From Natronomonas gomsonensis (GTDB taxonomy: Archaea; Halobacteriota; Halobacteria; Halobacteriales; Haloarculaceae), in contig NZ_CP101323.1 in the NCBI RefSeq assembly GCF_024300825.1, forward strand, positions 3,224,001 through 3,288,000: a DNA stretch of 64,000 nucleotides, in the 5' to 3' direction. A model generated the notes under the pieces. That model was not told the origin of the DNA and ran no database searches. It saw only the letters and a program-made list of their open reading frames with translations. The translations under genes and the position numbers were made by a program. The first letter of the stretch is position 1. Every line of letters starts with the position of its first letter. Positions 8,855-17,175 of this stretch are shown in pieces.

Positions 8855-10141
8855 ATGCACATCGACTTCGGCAACGCCTTGTCCACCGAGACGACACACG
8901 GCGTCTCGGAGGCGTCCTTACAACGCCTCGACGAACGCGTCGTCCGCGCCCACGACCGCATCGAGACCGGTATCGAGGACCGCGAGTTCGGCTATGCGTG
9001 TCTCGCACTCCCGGAAGACACCGACGCCGACGCTATCCGCGAGGCAGTCGCGGGGTTCGACCCCGAAGCGGTGTTGACCGTCGGCATCGGCGGGTCGTCG
9101 CTCGGCGCCGACACCATCACCGCCGCGTTGGGCCTTGAGGGCCACTACACGCTCGACAACATCGACCCCCAATACACTCGACGGCTACTCGACCGACTCC
9201 CGCTGTCCGAGACGCTCGTCAACGTCGTCTCGAAGTCGGGAACGACCGCAGAGACGCTGGCGAACTTCCTCGTCGTTCGGGAGGCGATGGCCGACGCCGG
9301 TGTCGAGTGGACCGACCGAACGGTCGTCACGTCGGGCGATTCCGGGCCGCTCGTGGAGTTGGCCGAAACCCACGACCTACCGACGTGTCGCGTTCCGGAG
9401 GGGCTTCCCGGCCGGTTTTCGGCGCTGTCGCCGGTCGGTCTGCTTCCGGCGGCGGCGCTGGGCGGCGACATCGAGGCCGTTCTCGAAGGCGGTGCCGAGG
9501 GCCGAGCGTCGCTGGAACCGTCGCTGTTCGACTGTCCGGCCTACGCCTACGGCGCCGTTTCCTACGCCCTCGAACAGCGCGGCGCGACGACGAACGCCTT
9601 CGTCCCCTACGCCGAGGACCTCGAACCGTTCGGGGAGTGGTTCGCCCAACTGTGGGCCGAGAGCCTCGGCAAGGACGGCCTCGGGCAGACGCCCGCCCGC
9701 GCCCTCGGTGTGACCGACCAACACTCCCAACTGCAGTTGTACCGGGCCGGCCGGAAGGACAAACTCGTGACGCTCGTTCGGCCCCGGGAACGGACGGACA
9801 TCGACATCCCGGAAACGAACGTCGAGGAGTTGTCGTACCTCGGCGGCGAGACGCTGGGCGAACTGCTCGACGCGGAGTTCGAGGCGACTGAAGCGTCACT
9901 CGTCGCGGCGGGGCAACCCAACGTCCGCATCGAAATCGACCGCCTCGACGCCCACGGCGTCGGTGAGTTGCTGTACGGAATGGAGGCGGCGTGTATCCTC
10001 GCCGGCGAATTGTCCGGTGTGTCGACGTTCACACAGCCGGCCGTCGAGTGGGGGAAACGCGCCGCGCGCGGACTCCTCGGTGCGGGGGAGTTCGAGGAGG
10101 CCGAGGCCGTCAAGGACAAGACCGTCCGACGCGTCGAGTAG
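8855..10141 (+). CDS. pgi: Glucose-6-phosphate isomerase
   Basis: A 428-residue SIS-fold enzyme interconverting glucose 6-phosphate and fructose 6-phosphate, used in haloarchaea mainly for gluconeogenesis and sugar breakdown. Visible signatures are VLTVGIGGSSLGADTITAAL, the SIS phosphate-binding stretch VVSKSGTTAETLANF, and the C-terminal EWGKRAARGLL where the family carries the catalytic lysine. The start MHIDFGNAL at 8855 is supported by homology-like alignment of the N-terminus; the 27-residue in-frame upstream extension looks non-coding. It abuts the convergent CPBP gene with no gap (10141/10142). Confidence 0.93.
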   Translation: MHIDFGNALSTETTHGVSEASLQRLDERVVRAHDRIETGIEDREFGYACLALPEDTDADAIREAVAGFDPEAVLTVGIGGSSLGADTITAALGLEGHYTLDNIDPQYTRRLLDRLPLSETLVNVVSKSGTTAETLANFLVVREAMADAGVEWTDRTVVTSGDSGPLVELAETHDLPTCRVPEGLPGRFSALSPVGLLPAAALGGDIEAVLEGGAEGRASLEPSLFDCPAYAYGAVSYALEQRGATTNAFVPYAEDLEPFGEWFAQLWAESLGKDGLGQTPARALGVTDQHSQLQLYRAGRKDKLVTLVRPRERTDIDIPETNVEELSYLGGETLGELLDAEFEATEASLVAAGQPNVRIEIDRLDAHGVGELLYGMEAACILAGELSGVSTFTQPAVEWGKRAARGLLGAGEFEEAEAVKDKTVRRVE

Positions 10142-10888
10142 TCAGACGAGACCCACGGCGTTGGCGTAGTTCGACCCGAAGACGACAGCGTTGTAGACAC
10201 CGTGGGCGACGGCCGGAACGACGAGGTTCTCGGTGTGTTCGTACGCCGCACCAAGGGAGGCACCCAGAAGGAAGAGGACTCCAAGGGTCGTCGCGAGACT
10301 GGCGTCAAGCCCGCTTGTCGCCCCGTAGGCTGGGATGTGGACGAGCGAGAAGACCAAGGCAGCGACGGCGACCGCGGGAGTGGCACCGAACACCTCCCGG
10401 AGGCGGGTCTGGATGACGCCCCGGTAGAGGAGTTCCTCGGCCGGACCGGTGACGAGCACCGAAAGCGGGATGAGCGGGAGCAACAGCGCGGGGTTCGATT
10501 CGGCCTGTTGGGAAACGGAGTGTTCCGTCGCCGACAGTCCGAGTTGGTCGATGAGGAAACTCGCCCCCGCGAGGACGGCGAAGAGGCCGACCGTCGCGAT
10601 GACCGCCCAGCCGAGGTCCCGGAGCGTGGGGCGTCTGATGCGGAGATACGACCACGAAACGTCCCTGAATCTGAGATACACGACCGCGACGCCGACGAGG
10701 CCGATACCCTGTCCGACGAGTGAGAGGGCGCTGGTCAGCGGTGAATCCGACGTAATCGGAAGGAATGCGCTGGCGATGCTGATGACGATGAGGCCGACGA
10801 CGGCGCCGATGAGAAGCCCGACCAATCCGAGGAAGGCGACGCCGCCGACCGCGAGGGCCGGCGAGGACCGTTCGGCGGAGACGCTCAT
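10142..10888 (-). CDS. CPBP-family intramembrane metalloprotease
   Basis: A 248-residue polytopic membrane protein with the three CPBP (CAAX protease and bacteriocin-processing, Rce1-like) motifs: GPAEELLYRGVIQTRL with the EExxxR core, FSLVHIPAYG with FxxxH, and VPAVAHGVYNAVVFGSN with HxxxN. These residues form the metal and active site inside the membrane. Its substrate is unknown in haloarchaea. The start MSVSAERSSPALAVGG at 10888 places TM1 about 10 residues in; the longer ORF upstream is discarded as Arg-rich noise. It is divergent from the 43-residue gene at 10993. Confidence 0.9.
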   Translation of the reverse strand: MSVSAERSSPALAVGGVAFLGLVGLLIGAVVGLIVISIASAFLPITSDSPLTSALSLVGQGIGLVGVAVVYLRFRDVSWSYLRIRRPTLRDLGWAVIATVGLFAVLAGASFLIDQLGLSATEHSVSQQAESNPALLLPLIPLSVLVTGPAEELLYRGVIQTRLREVFGATPAVAVAALVFSLVHIPAYGATSGLDASLATTLGVLFLLGASLGAAYEHTENLVVPAVAHGVYNAVVFGSNYANAVGLV

Positions 10889-10960
10889 TGGTTCGTGTTG
10901 GGGCTTCGAGCCGATTAACCTTGTCAGTCGAGTCGTCCGTCCGTCACCTGTCTGACGGAG

Positions 10961-10967
10961 TTTTATG
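10961..10967 (+). promoter_or_regulatory. TATA box for the 43-residue gene
   Basis: TTTTATG is centred about 29 bases before the ATG at 10993, so transcription would begin at or just before the start codon. This supports the small ORF being expressed. Confidence 0.55.
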
Positions 10968-10992
10968 CGAACTGGTACCATACGTTCGTCGC

Positions 10993-11124
10993 ATGCAGCG
11001 GTACACCCTCGTCTGTGATGAGACGACGGCGCAACAAATCGAGGGGCTGGCCGTTGAGTACGGCCTGACCGAACAGGAGGTCCTCGAACAGCTCGTCGGT
11101 GTCGGGCTCGAAGAGCTCGATTAG
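10993..11124 (+). CDS. Small ribbon-helix-helix-like protein (43 aa)
   Basis: A 43-residue ORF, MQRYTLVCDETTAQQIEGLA then EYGLTEQEVLEQLVGVGLEE. The pattern of a beta-strand (RYTLVCD) followed by two amphipathic helices matches the CopG/Arc ribbon-helix-helix DNA-binding fold, in which the strand contacts DNA as a dimer. It has its own TATA box and overlaps the convergent nob1 gene by 4 bases. It is small enough to be missed by gene callers. Function as a DNA-binding protein is inferred only from the fold pattern. Confidence 0.65.
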   Translation: MQRYTLVCDETTAQQIEGLAVEYGLTEQEVLEQLVGVGLEELD

Positions 11125-11576
11125 GGTCGCTTGCGTTCGAGGTCGCTCCCGCAGATTTCACAGCGCTCGCGGTGGTCGTCGAACGTCCGTCCGCAGCCCT
11201 GACACTGGAACTGCCACTCCCTTGTCTCGTCGATGCCGTCGCGCGCGATGACCTCGACGGCTACGTCGAGTTTCTCGGCGACGTTCTGCATCGCGTAGTC
11301 GTCGGTGACGAGCGTCCCGTCGAGTTCGAAGGCGGCCGCAAGCAGTCGGATGTCGGTCCGGGAGAGTTCCTCCGCGTCGCCCGTCTCGCGGGCGGCGCGT
11401 TCGACCCGCTCTATCGTGCTTGGGTCGGGAATGTGTATCTGCATCCCGGAGCCTTCGAGGGCGTCGAAGCGATAGCCGGCCTCGTCTTCGAGTTCCTCGC
11501 GGACGAGCGGGATGGTGACGATGTCGCTGCTGGTGGTGAAGTCGTGGATGAAGGCCGACGAATCGAGAATCTGCAT
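11121..11576 (-). CDS. nob1: Endonuclease Nob1 (PIN domain plus zinc ribbon)
   Basis: A 151-residue protein. The N-terminal PIN domain has MQILDSSAFI (first acidic residue), LVREELEDE, and LSRTDIRLLAAA and LDGTLVTDDYAMQNVA (later acidic residues). The C-terminal zinc ribbon has FQCQGCGRTF and CEICGSDL. This architecture is that of archaeal Nob1, which cuts the 3' end of pre-16S rRNA during small-subunit maturation. It lies next to a PRC-barrel gene only 6 bases upstream on the same strand, so both are probably cotranscribed. Confidence 0.92.
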   Translation of the reverse strand: MQILDSSAFIHDFTTSSDIVTIPLVREELEDEAGYRFDALEGSGMQIHIPDPSTIERVERAARETGDAEELSRTDIRLLAAAFELDGTLVTDDYAMQNVAEKLDVAVEVIARDGIDETREWQFQCQGCGRTFDDHRERCEICGSDLERKRP

Positions 11577-11582
11577 CGAAAA

Positions 11583-11822
11583 TTAGCGAGCAACGACGAT
11601 GGTGTCTTTCACGGCCTGTACTCGACTGACCGGCACGCGGAGGTTCCCGTGTTCGTCGTGGTCGAACTCGGTTTTGACCGTCTGCTCGCCGGGGTCGACG
11701 ACGAGGTTCTGTAGCGATCCGGTCTTGAGGTCCATCGTGATGTTGTACAGCGTTCCGAGGCTCGCACCGTCGGAGCCCATCACCTCTTTTTCCGAGAGGT
11801 TCTCGGCGAGTACGTCGGACAT
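11583..11822 (-). CDS. PRC-barrel domain protein (79 aa)
   Basis: A single PRC-barrel domain, MSDVLAENLSEKEVMGSDGA followed by GTLYNITMDLKTGSLQNLVV and VPVSRVQAVKDTIVV. Such small beta-barrels occur in RNA metabolism proteins (for example RimM) and in photosynthetic complexes. In archaea stand-alone copies are common next to RNA-processing genes. The stop is 6 bases before the nob1 start, so an rRNA-maturation link is reasonable but inferred. The ATG at 11822 is used because a longer reading frame upstream has no protein-like character. Confidence 0.88.
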   Translation of the reverse strand: MSDVLAENLSEKEVMGSDGASLGTLYNITMDLKTGSLQNLVVDPGEQTVKTEFDHDEHGNLRVPVSRVQAVKDTIVVAR

Positions 11823-11936
11823 ACTCCCCGCTTGAGCGTCATCCTGTATCAACGTTCGGGTCAGACGCCGGCTCCGGTCGTCGAGTGCGGTCGAATTTGG
11901 GTCAACGTTGAAGGGTGTGACCGCTCGAATCTGTGT

Positions 11937-12449
11937 ATGCAACGACGACAGTACCTCCGAACGGCCGCACTCGCCGGGGCCGCACTCGGAATCGCAGGCT
12001 GTACCGAGGGCGGCAACGGCAACGGCGATACCGACGGGACGCCCGAGACAACACCGACGGAGACGCCAACGGAGACGGCCCCGCCGACGGCGGAACCGAC
12101 GGACGAACCGACGGAGACGCCGACGCCGACGCCGACCCCCGAGCCACCGTCGGACCCCGACCAGCGGGTCGCGGTCGGCGACGGCCTCAACTTCGACCCC
12201 GAGGCGTTCGACATCTCCGTCGGGGACACCGTCCTCTGGGAGTGGGTCGGAGCGGGGCACAACATCAAGTACGATGACGGCGGCGTCCCCGAGGGGACCG
12301 ACTGGACCGGCACCGAGGGCAGTCGCACGACGACCTACGGCGAGGGTCACGTCCACTTCCACACCTTCGAGACGGCTGGCGAGTACGACTACTACTGCGT
12401 GCCTCACCAGAGCAGCGGGATGACGGCGTCGTTCACCGTCACGGAGTAG
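11937..12449 (+). CDS. Halocyanin-type blue copper lipoprotein
   Basis: A 170-residue exported protein. It opens with a Tat signal MQRRQYLRTAALAGAALGIA followed by the lipobox Cys (GIAGC), then a Thr/Pro/Glu linker of about 50 residues and a plastocyanin-like domain. Copper ligands are visible: His in GAGHNI, then Cys, His and Met in YYCVPHQSSGM. Halocyanins are peripheral electron carriers on the outer face of the haloarchaeal membrane. The linker resembles the glycosylated Thr-rich spacers of surface proteins. It is divergent from the PRC-barrel gene and upstream of infB, probably with its own promoter. Confidence 0.93.
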   Translation: MQRRQYLRTAALAGAALGIAGCTEGGNGNGDTDGTPETTPTETPTETAPPTAEPTDEPTETPTPTPTPEPPSDPDQRVAVGDGLNFDPEAFDISVGDTVLWEWVGAGHNIKYDDGGVPEGTDWTGTEGSRTTTYGEGHVHFHTFETAGEYDYYCVPHQSSGMTASFTVTE

Positions 12450-12527
12450 CGACGCCACACAGGCGACCGGAGACTGAAACCGTTAAATGCCGCGGGCGGC
12501 CACTACACCAACAACGGAGTTCTTTCT

Positions 12528-14336
12528 ATGTCTGACGCTCACACCACCGACGCCGGGGACGAAGCGGAGTTACGGACGCCTATCGTCGCCGTCTTGGGCC
12601 ACGTCGACCACGGGAAGACGAGCCTGCTGGACAAAGTCCGCGGGTCGGCGGTCACGGCCGGCGAGGCCGGCGCCATCACACAACACATCGGCGCGACGGC
12701 GGTCCCACTGTCGACGATTTCGGACATCGCGGGCCGCCTCGTCGACCCCGACGACTTCGACCTTCCGGGACTGCTGTTCATCGACACGCCCGGCCACCAC
12801 TCGTTTTCGACGCTTCGGTCACGCGGCGGCGCACTCGCCGACATCGCCATCCTCGTCGTCGACGTCAACGACGGCTTCCAACCGCAGACGCTGGAGGCCA
12901 TCGACATCCTCAAGCGAACCCAGACGCCGTTCATCGTCGCGGCGAACAAAGTCGACACGGTGCCGGGGTGGAACCCCAACCCCGACGAACCGATACAGCA
13001 GACGCTGGAAAAACAGAGCGACCGCGCCGAAGAACGGCTCAATCAACAACTGTACGAGATTATCGGCGAACTCTCCGACAACGGCTTCTCGGCCGACATG
13101 TACTGGCGGGTCCAGGACTTCCGGGGTAACATCGGCGTCGTCCCCGTCTCCGCGGAAACCGGCGAGGGCGTCCCAGACCTCCTGACCGTCCTGATGGGAC
13201 TGTCCCAGCGGTACCTCAAAGAGGAGATGTCCATCGACGTGGGTGGCCCCGGCGTCGGGACCGTTCTGGAGGTCAAAGAGGAACGCGGCTTCGGGACGAC
13301 GCTGGACATCGTGCTGTACGACGGGACGGTTCGGGCCGACGACACTATCGTCGTCGGCGGGAAGAACGACCCCATCGTCACCGAGGTGCGGGCGCTGTTG
13401 CAACCGCGACCGCTCGCCGAAATTCGGACGGAAAAGCAGTTCGAGCAGGTCGAGGAGGTCGGCGCCGCGGCCGGCGTGAAAATCGCCGCGCCGGACCTCG
13501 ACGACGCGATGGCCGGCGCGCCCGTCCGTGTCGTCCGCGACCGCCCACTAGAGGATGTCATCGCGGAAGTGCAGGCCGAACTCGCCGAAATCGACGTGGT
13601 CACCGAAGAGGATGGCGTCGTAGTCAAAGCCGACACCCTCGGGTCGCTGGAGGCTATCGCCTCCGCCTTAGCGGACGCCGAGGTCCCCATCGTCCGCGCG
13701 GAGGTCGGCGACGTGGCGCCCCGCGACGTGGCCGTCGCCTCCACCGCCGAGGAGGGCAAACATCAGGCCATCCTCGGGTTCAACGTCGACGTACTCGAAG
13801 ACGCTGAACGCGAGGCAACCGAAAGCGACGTGAAACTGTTCGTCGACGACGTGATTTACCAACTCGTCGAGGAGTACGAGAACCACGTCGAGAGCATCGA
13901 GCGCGCCCAACAGGAGCAGGTGCTCGACAAGATTCAACGGCCCTGTCGGTTCCGCATCCTCGAAGACCACGTCTTCCGGCAGTCCAGTCCCGCTGTCGTC
14001 GGTGTCGAAGTCCTCTCGGGAACGCTGAAGCGCAACTCCCGCGTCGTCAAGTGGGAGGGCAACGACACCACCCGCGTCGGCGAACTCAAATCGCTGCAGG
14101 ACGCCGGCGATGACATCGACGAGGCCCGCGCCGGCGAGCAGGTTGCCGCCTCCATCGACGGCCCGACGGTCGGCCGACAAATCGAGGAGGGCGACGAACT
14201 CTGGACGGAAATCCCCGAGAAACACGCCAAGATTCTCGAACAGGAACTCTCCGAGGACATCCCCACCGACGAACTCGAAGCGCTCGGGATGTACCTCGAC
14301 AAACACCGCAAGCGGGATCCCTTCTGGGGCAAGTGA
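12528..14336 (+). CDS. infB: Translation initiation factor IF-2 (aIF5B type)
   Basis: A 602-residue GTPase of the archaeal/eukaryotic IF5B family, which promotes ribosomal subunit joining and initiator tRNA positioning. The G1 motif AVLGHVDHGKTSLLDK is at residues 20-35, the switch-I region ITQHIGAT follows, then DTPGHHSF (G3) and AANKVDTVPGW (G4). The C-terminal half carries the beta-barrel and tRNA-binding domains, ending KHRKRDPFWGK. The length is standard for archaea. A TATA-like GTTAAAT about 40 bases upstream would give a short leader. Confidence 0.96.
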   Translation: MSDAHTTDAGDEAELRTPIVAVLGHVDHGKTSLLDKVRGSAVTAGEAGAITQHIGATAVPLSTISDIAGRLVDPDDFDLPGLLFIDTPGHHSFSTLRSRGGALADIAILVVDVNDGFQPQTLEAIDILKRTQTPFIVAANKVDTVPGWNPNPDEPIQQTLEKQSDRAEERLNQQLYEIIGELSDNGFSADMYWRVQDFRGNIGVVPVSAETGEGVPDLLTVLMGLSQRYLKEEMSIDVGGPGVGTVLEVKEERGFGTTLDIVLYDGTVRADDTIVVGGKNDPIVTEVRALLQPRPLAEIRTEKQFEQVEEVGAAAGVKIAAPDLDDAMAGAPVRVVRDRPLEDVIAEVQAELAEIDVVTEEDGVVVKADTLGSLEAIASALADAEVPIVRAEVGDVAPRDVAVASTAEEGKHQAILGFNVDVLEDAEREATESDVKLFVDDVIYQLVEEYENHVESIERAQQEQVLDKIQRPCRFRILEDHVFRQSSPAVVGVEVLSGTLKRNSRVVKWEGNDTTRVGELKSLQDAGDDIDEARAGEQVAASIDGPTVGRQIEEGDELWTEIPEKHAKILEQELSEDIPTDELEALGMYLDKHRKRDPFWGK

Positions 14337-14350
14337 TTCGGAGTAATTAG

Positions 14351-14358
14351 ATTTAATT
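14351..14358 (+). promoter_or_regulatory. TATA box of the 60-residue membrane protein
   Basis: ATTTAATT is centred 27 bases before the ATG at 14382, in a short AT-rich patch between infB and that gene. It predicts a leaderless transcript. Confidence 0.55.
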
Positions 14359-14381
14359 ACCACCGGCCGCACGTCCCGGGT

Positions 14382-14564
14382 ATGACGGAGACGCCCACTC
14401 CGAGTCACTACGACGGCCTGTTGGCGGCGATGCCGGCGTCGGTCGCCGGCGGCGCCGCAGTCGGGTGGGCGCTCGCGGTTCCCGTTCTCGTCGGAATGGC
14501 TGCAGGCAGCCTGCTCGCGGGGCTGTTGCTTACGGTGTCGATACTGTTGGTGCCGCCGCAGTAA
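14382..14564 (+). CDS. Small two-helix membrane protein (60 aa)
   Basis: A 60-residue protein with a short polar N-terminus (MTETPTPSHYDGLLAAMPAS) and two hydrophobic segments: VAGGAAVGWALAVPVLVGMA and SLLAGLLLTVSILLVPP. It has a well-placed TATA box. Small proteins of this shape are frequent in haloarchaeal genomes and none has a known role. It is convergent with 14577-14903. Confidence 0.65.
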   Translation: MTETPTPSHYDGLLAAMPASVAGGAAVGWALAVPVLVGMAAGSLLAGLLLTVSILLVPPQ

Positions 14565-14576
14565 AACGAAACCGCG

Positions 14577-14903
14577 TTACTTCGCTATCTGGGGTACGTC
14601 CTCGCTGGCGTGTTTGGCTTCGAGCGCAGCGCCAGCGGCGAGTTCGCGTGCGAGTTCGGCCTCGTCGGCGTCCTCGTCGAAGGTGAATCCTGCGGAGACG
14701 ACCGACCCGGCGGGCGGTTGGACCGCGACGGTCGCCTGCAGGCCGTCGGCACCGTCGACGATTTCGGCGCCGACGACGAAGGTGTCCGGGAGCAGCGAGC
14801 GGGTAGAAGACGTGACGGCCTCGATGTTGCGACGCAGCGCTTTGCGCGCTTCGGTGGTGGGCTCCTCCGTGACCCGACCGGCGTGGGGCGTGTTTCCGTG
14901 CAT
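14577..14903 (-). CDS. Small soluble protein, DUF5811-like (108 aa)
   Basis: A 108-residue protein starting MHGNTPHAGRVTEEPTTEAR, with a helical segment (KALRRNIEAVTSST), beta-like segments (DTFVVGAEIVDGADGLQATV) and a helical, acidic C-terminus (DEAELARELAAGAALEAKHA). From memory it matches the haloarchaeal family DUF5811. No catalytic motif is visible and the function is unknown. Confidence 0.75.
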   Translation of the reverse strand: MHGNTPHAGRVTEEPTTEARKALRRNIEAVTSSTRSLLPDTFVVGAEIVDGADGLQATVAVQPPAGSVVSAGFTFDEDADEAELARELAAGAALEAKHASEDVPQIAK

Positions 14904-15002
14904 GAGAACTTGTGCTGCCTACAGGAGGTGTCGGTAAAAACCCGTCGGCACCTGTACGGTGCAGTACATAACTCTCGGGAGGGCGACAGAGGTGTCCGTC
15001 GG

Positions 15003-16061
15003 TTAGCTTCCGGCGCTCTGTTTGTCCAGTCCCGCCGACTGGATGTCCTCGTCGTCGACCGACGAGCGGAGTGCATCCATCCCGTCCTCGCGGTCGATGC
15101 CGAAGTTGTCCGCATAGAGGTCGGCGACGCGGTCGAGTTCCTCGTCGGAAAGCGCTGGCACCTCGCTGGCGGCGGCCCACTCGTCGATGTCCTCGCGGGT
15201 GCGGAACGTCGGCGTGACCGAGGCGACGTGGTCCTGTGAGAGGAGCCACTGGAGGCTCGCTTGAGCCATCGTGCGTTCGCCGTCGCGCTCTAAGAAGCGC
15301 AGCGTCTCGATTTTCTCCCAGCCGGTCTCGTACCACTCGTCGGGGCGGAAGCCGCGGTGGTCGCCCTCGTCGAGTTCCGTTTCGGGGGTGACCTGCTCGT
15401 TGAGCAGCCCCGAGGAGTGCGGCACACGGGGGATGAGACTCGTCGAGGAGCCGGTCCGTTCGAGGGTTTCGAGGAAGTGGTTGCCGACTTCCTGTTCGAG
15501 GAGGTTCCACACCAGCTGCACGGAGTCGAACTCCTCCTCGATGGCGAGGTCGCCCTCCGCGAGCCAGCCGATAGAGGGGCCGAGCGCCAGTCCGATGGCG
15601 TCGGCACGGCCCTCTTCGCGAACCTCGTCGAGGAACTCCAAGACGTCGGCGTCCATCTCCTCGACGTTGGCGTTGTGCAGTTGCAACACGTCGACGCGGT
15701 CCATGTCGAGGCGGTCGAGTGACTTCTCGAAGGCCTCTTCGAGGTACTCCCGGTTCAGTTCCTTCGGCAGTTCGCCGTGGCCGGCCTGCGGATTGTTGTA
15801 GAAATCGTAGCCGATTTTGGTGGCGACGGTCACCTCATCGCGGTAGTCGGCGAGTGCCTCGCCCACCAACTCCTCGGAGCGGCCGTGGCCGTACACGTCG
15901 CCGGTGTCGAAGTAGGTGATGCCCTGTTCGACGGCGTACTGGAGCATCTCGACGGCCTGCTGTTCGCTTCGGTCGCCCCACCAGTCGCTGCCGACAACCC
16001 AGGCACCGAAGCCGATTTCGCTGACCTCCACATCGGAGTCGCCAAGCGTCCGATAGTTCAT
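15003..16061 (-). CDS. Aldo/keto reductase family oxidoreductase
   Basis: A 352-residue TIM-barrel oxidoreductase, probably NADP(H)-dependent. Visible family features are MNYRTLGDSDVEVSEIGFGA at the N-terminus, ITYFDTGDVYGHGRSEELVG containing the catalytic Asp and Tyr, VATKIGYDF with the catalytic Lys, and DRLDMDRVDVLQLHN. The C-terminal QWLLSQDHVASVTPTFRTRE fits the cofactor-binding end. The substrate cannot be deduced. The gene stands alone, with divergent neighbour 16269. Confidence 0.9.
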   Translation of the reverse strand: MNYRTLGDSDVEVSEIGFGAWVVGSDWWGDRSEQQAVEMLQYAVEQGITYFDTGDVYGHGRSEELVGEALADYRDEVTVATKIGYDFYNNPQAGHGELPKELNREYLEEAFEKSLDRLDMDRVDVLQLHNANVEEMDADVLEFLDEVREEGRADAIGLALGPSIGWLAEGDLAIEEEFDSVQLVWNLLEQEVGNHFLETLERTGSSTSLIPRVPHSSGLLNEQVTPETELDEGDHRGFRPDEWYETGWEKIETLRFLERDGERTMAQASLQWLLSQDHVASVTPTFRTREDIDEWAAASEVPALSDEELDRVADLYADNFGIDREDGMDALRSSVDDEDIQSAGLDKQSAGS

Positions 16062-16268
16062 ACCATCCCGTTGGGAGGTGACACACTTAGCGGTCGTGGT
16101 TCGTCTCAGCGAGTGGGACAGCTAACGAACGCGACCGCTCGACGGCGGTTTCGGTCCCTTCGAGGGAGCCATCGCCGCCCCGGGACCGCCGGCACTTCAG
16201 GTAACCGCGGTCGTGCGCGCACGTCACAACAGCAATCCCTAACACCTCTCGGTCCCCTCGACACGACA

Positions 16269-17165
16269 ATGACGAAGCGACACGTCTCGCTGCCGGCCGA
16301 CGCCGAGGAGGGGCTTCGAACCTTCATCGACGAGGTCGACCGCCGGCTATCGAGCGACGAGAGCACCTGTGAGGTCGTCGAAGACGTTCTCATCGACCTC
16401 CACGGGGACCGCGATGCCTACGAGCGGTGGCAGACCGGCGGCGACGTTTCCCCGGCCGAACGGGTCCGCCTGCAGGGGTACGACCCGTGTAACTCGACGC
16501 TGGAGAGCGAGTACTACGCCGAGAAGGACGAGGACGCCTTCGAGCAATCGAAACACCTCCAATGGCTCTGGCGACAGTTCGACGCCACACCGATGGCCGA
16601 CAACGTCGAGTTCGCCCTTCGGTTCCGGCGAATGCTCGCCGACCACCTCTTCGAGTCCTGCGGGGAGAACTGTCGGTTCTTCAAGGGCATCTCGTTCACC
16701 TACGGCCACAACATCTCCGTCGGCGACAACGTCGTCGTACACGACGATGTCCACCTCGACGACCGGGGGAAACTCACCATCGGCGACCGCGTCTCGATTT
16801 CCGACGGCGTCCACATCTACTCCCACGACCACGACATCGTCGACCAGACCGAAGTCGAGAACTTCCACACGATAATCGGCGACGACGCCCGCGTCACCTA
16901 CGACGCGATGGTTCGAGCGGGCGTCAGAGTCGGCGAGAACGCCGTCGTCGGTGCCCGGGGCGTCGCCCAGTCGGATATCCCGGACCACCACGTCGCGGTC
17001 GGTATGCCCGCGAAAAGCGTCCGCGTGAAACCCGGGTTCGAGGACGTGGCCGAACCGCTCGACGCCGATCACGCCGACGACCGCGAATCGCGACGCATTC
17101 CCTACGACCTCCCCAACGACATCAGGCGGTTCGACGAGTTCCAGCGGGACCTCGACCGGTCCTGA
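16269..17165 (+). CDS. Left-handed beta-helix acyltransferase with extra N-terminal domain
   Basis: A 298-residue protein. Residues about 120-250 are hexapeptide repeats of the LbH acyltransferase fold (HNISVGDNVVVHDDVHLDD, LTIGDRVSISDGVHIYSHDH, VRVGENAVVGARGVAQSDIP), as in maltose O-acetyltransferase and other acetyl-CoA-dependent enzymes; the His-rich loop HIYSHDHD holds the likely catalytic His. Ahead of it is an unusual N-terminal section: MTKRHVSLPADAEEGLRTFI followed by a helix (residues 1-55) that resembles a ribbon-helix-helix opening, then a charged helical segment. The acceptor is unknown. It converges with the arylsulfotransferase-family gene. Confidence 0.83.
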   Translation: MTKRHVSLPADAEEGLRTFIDEVDRRLSSDESTCEVVEDVLIDLHGDRDAYERWQTGGDVSPAERVRLQGYDPCNSTLESEYYAEKDEDAFEQSKHLQWLWRQFDATPMADNVEFALRFRRMLADHLFESCGENCRFFKGISFTYGHNISVGDNVVVHDDVHLDDRGKLTIGDRVSISDGVHIYSHDHDIVDQTEVENFHTIIGDDARVTYDAMVRAGVRVGENAVVGARGVAQSDIPDHHVAVGMPAKSVRVKPGFEDVAEPLDADHADDRESRRIPYDLPNDIRRFDEFQRDLDRS

Positions 17166-17175
17166 CGCTCGGTTC

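Noticed and set aside
12050-12160. Repeat-like GACGGAGACGCC pattern in the halocyanin gene
   Set aside because: This is the coding sequence of the Thr/Pro/Glu linker.
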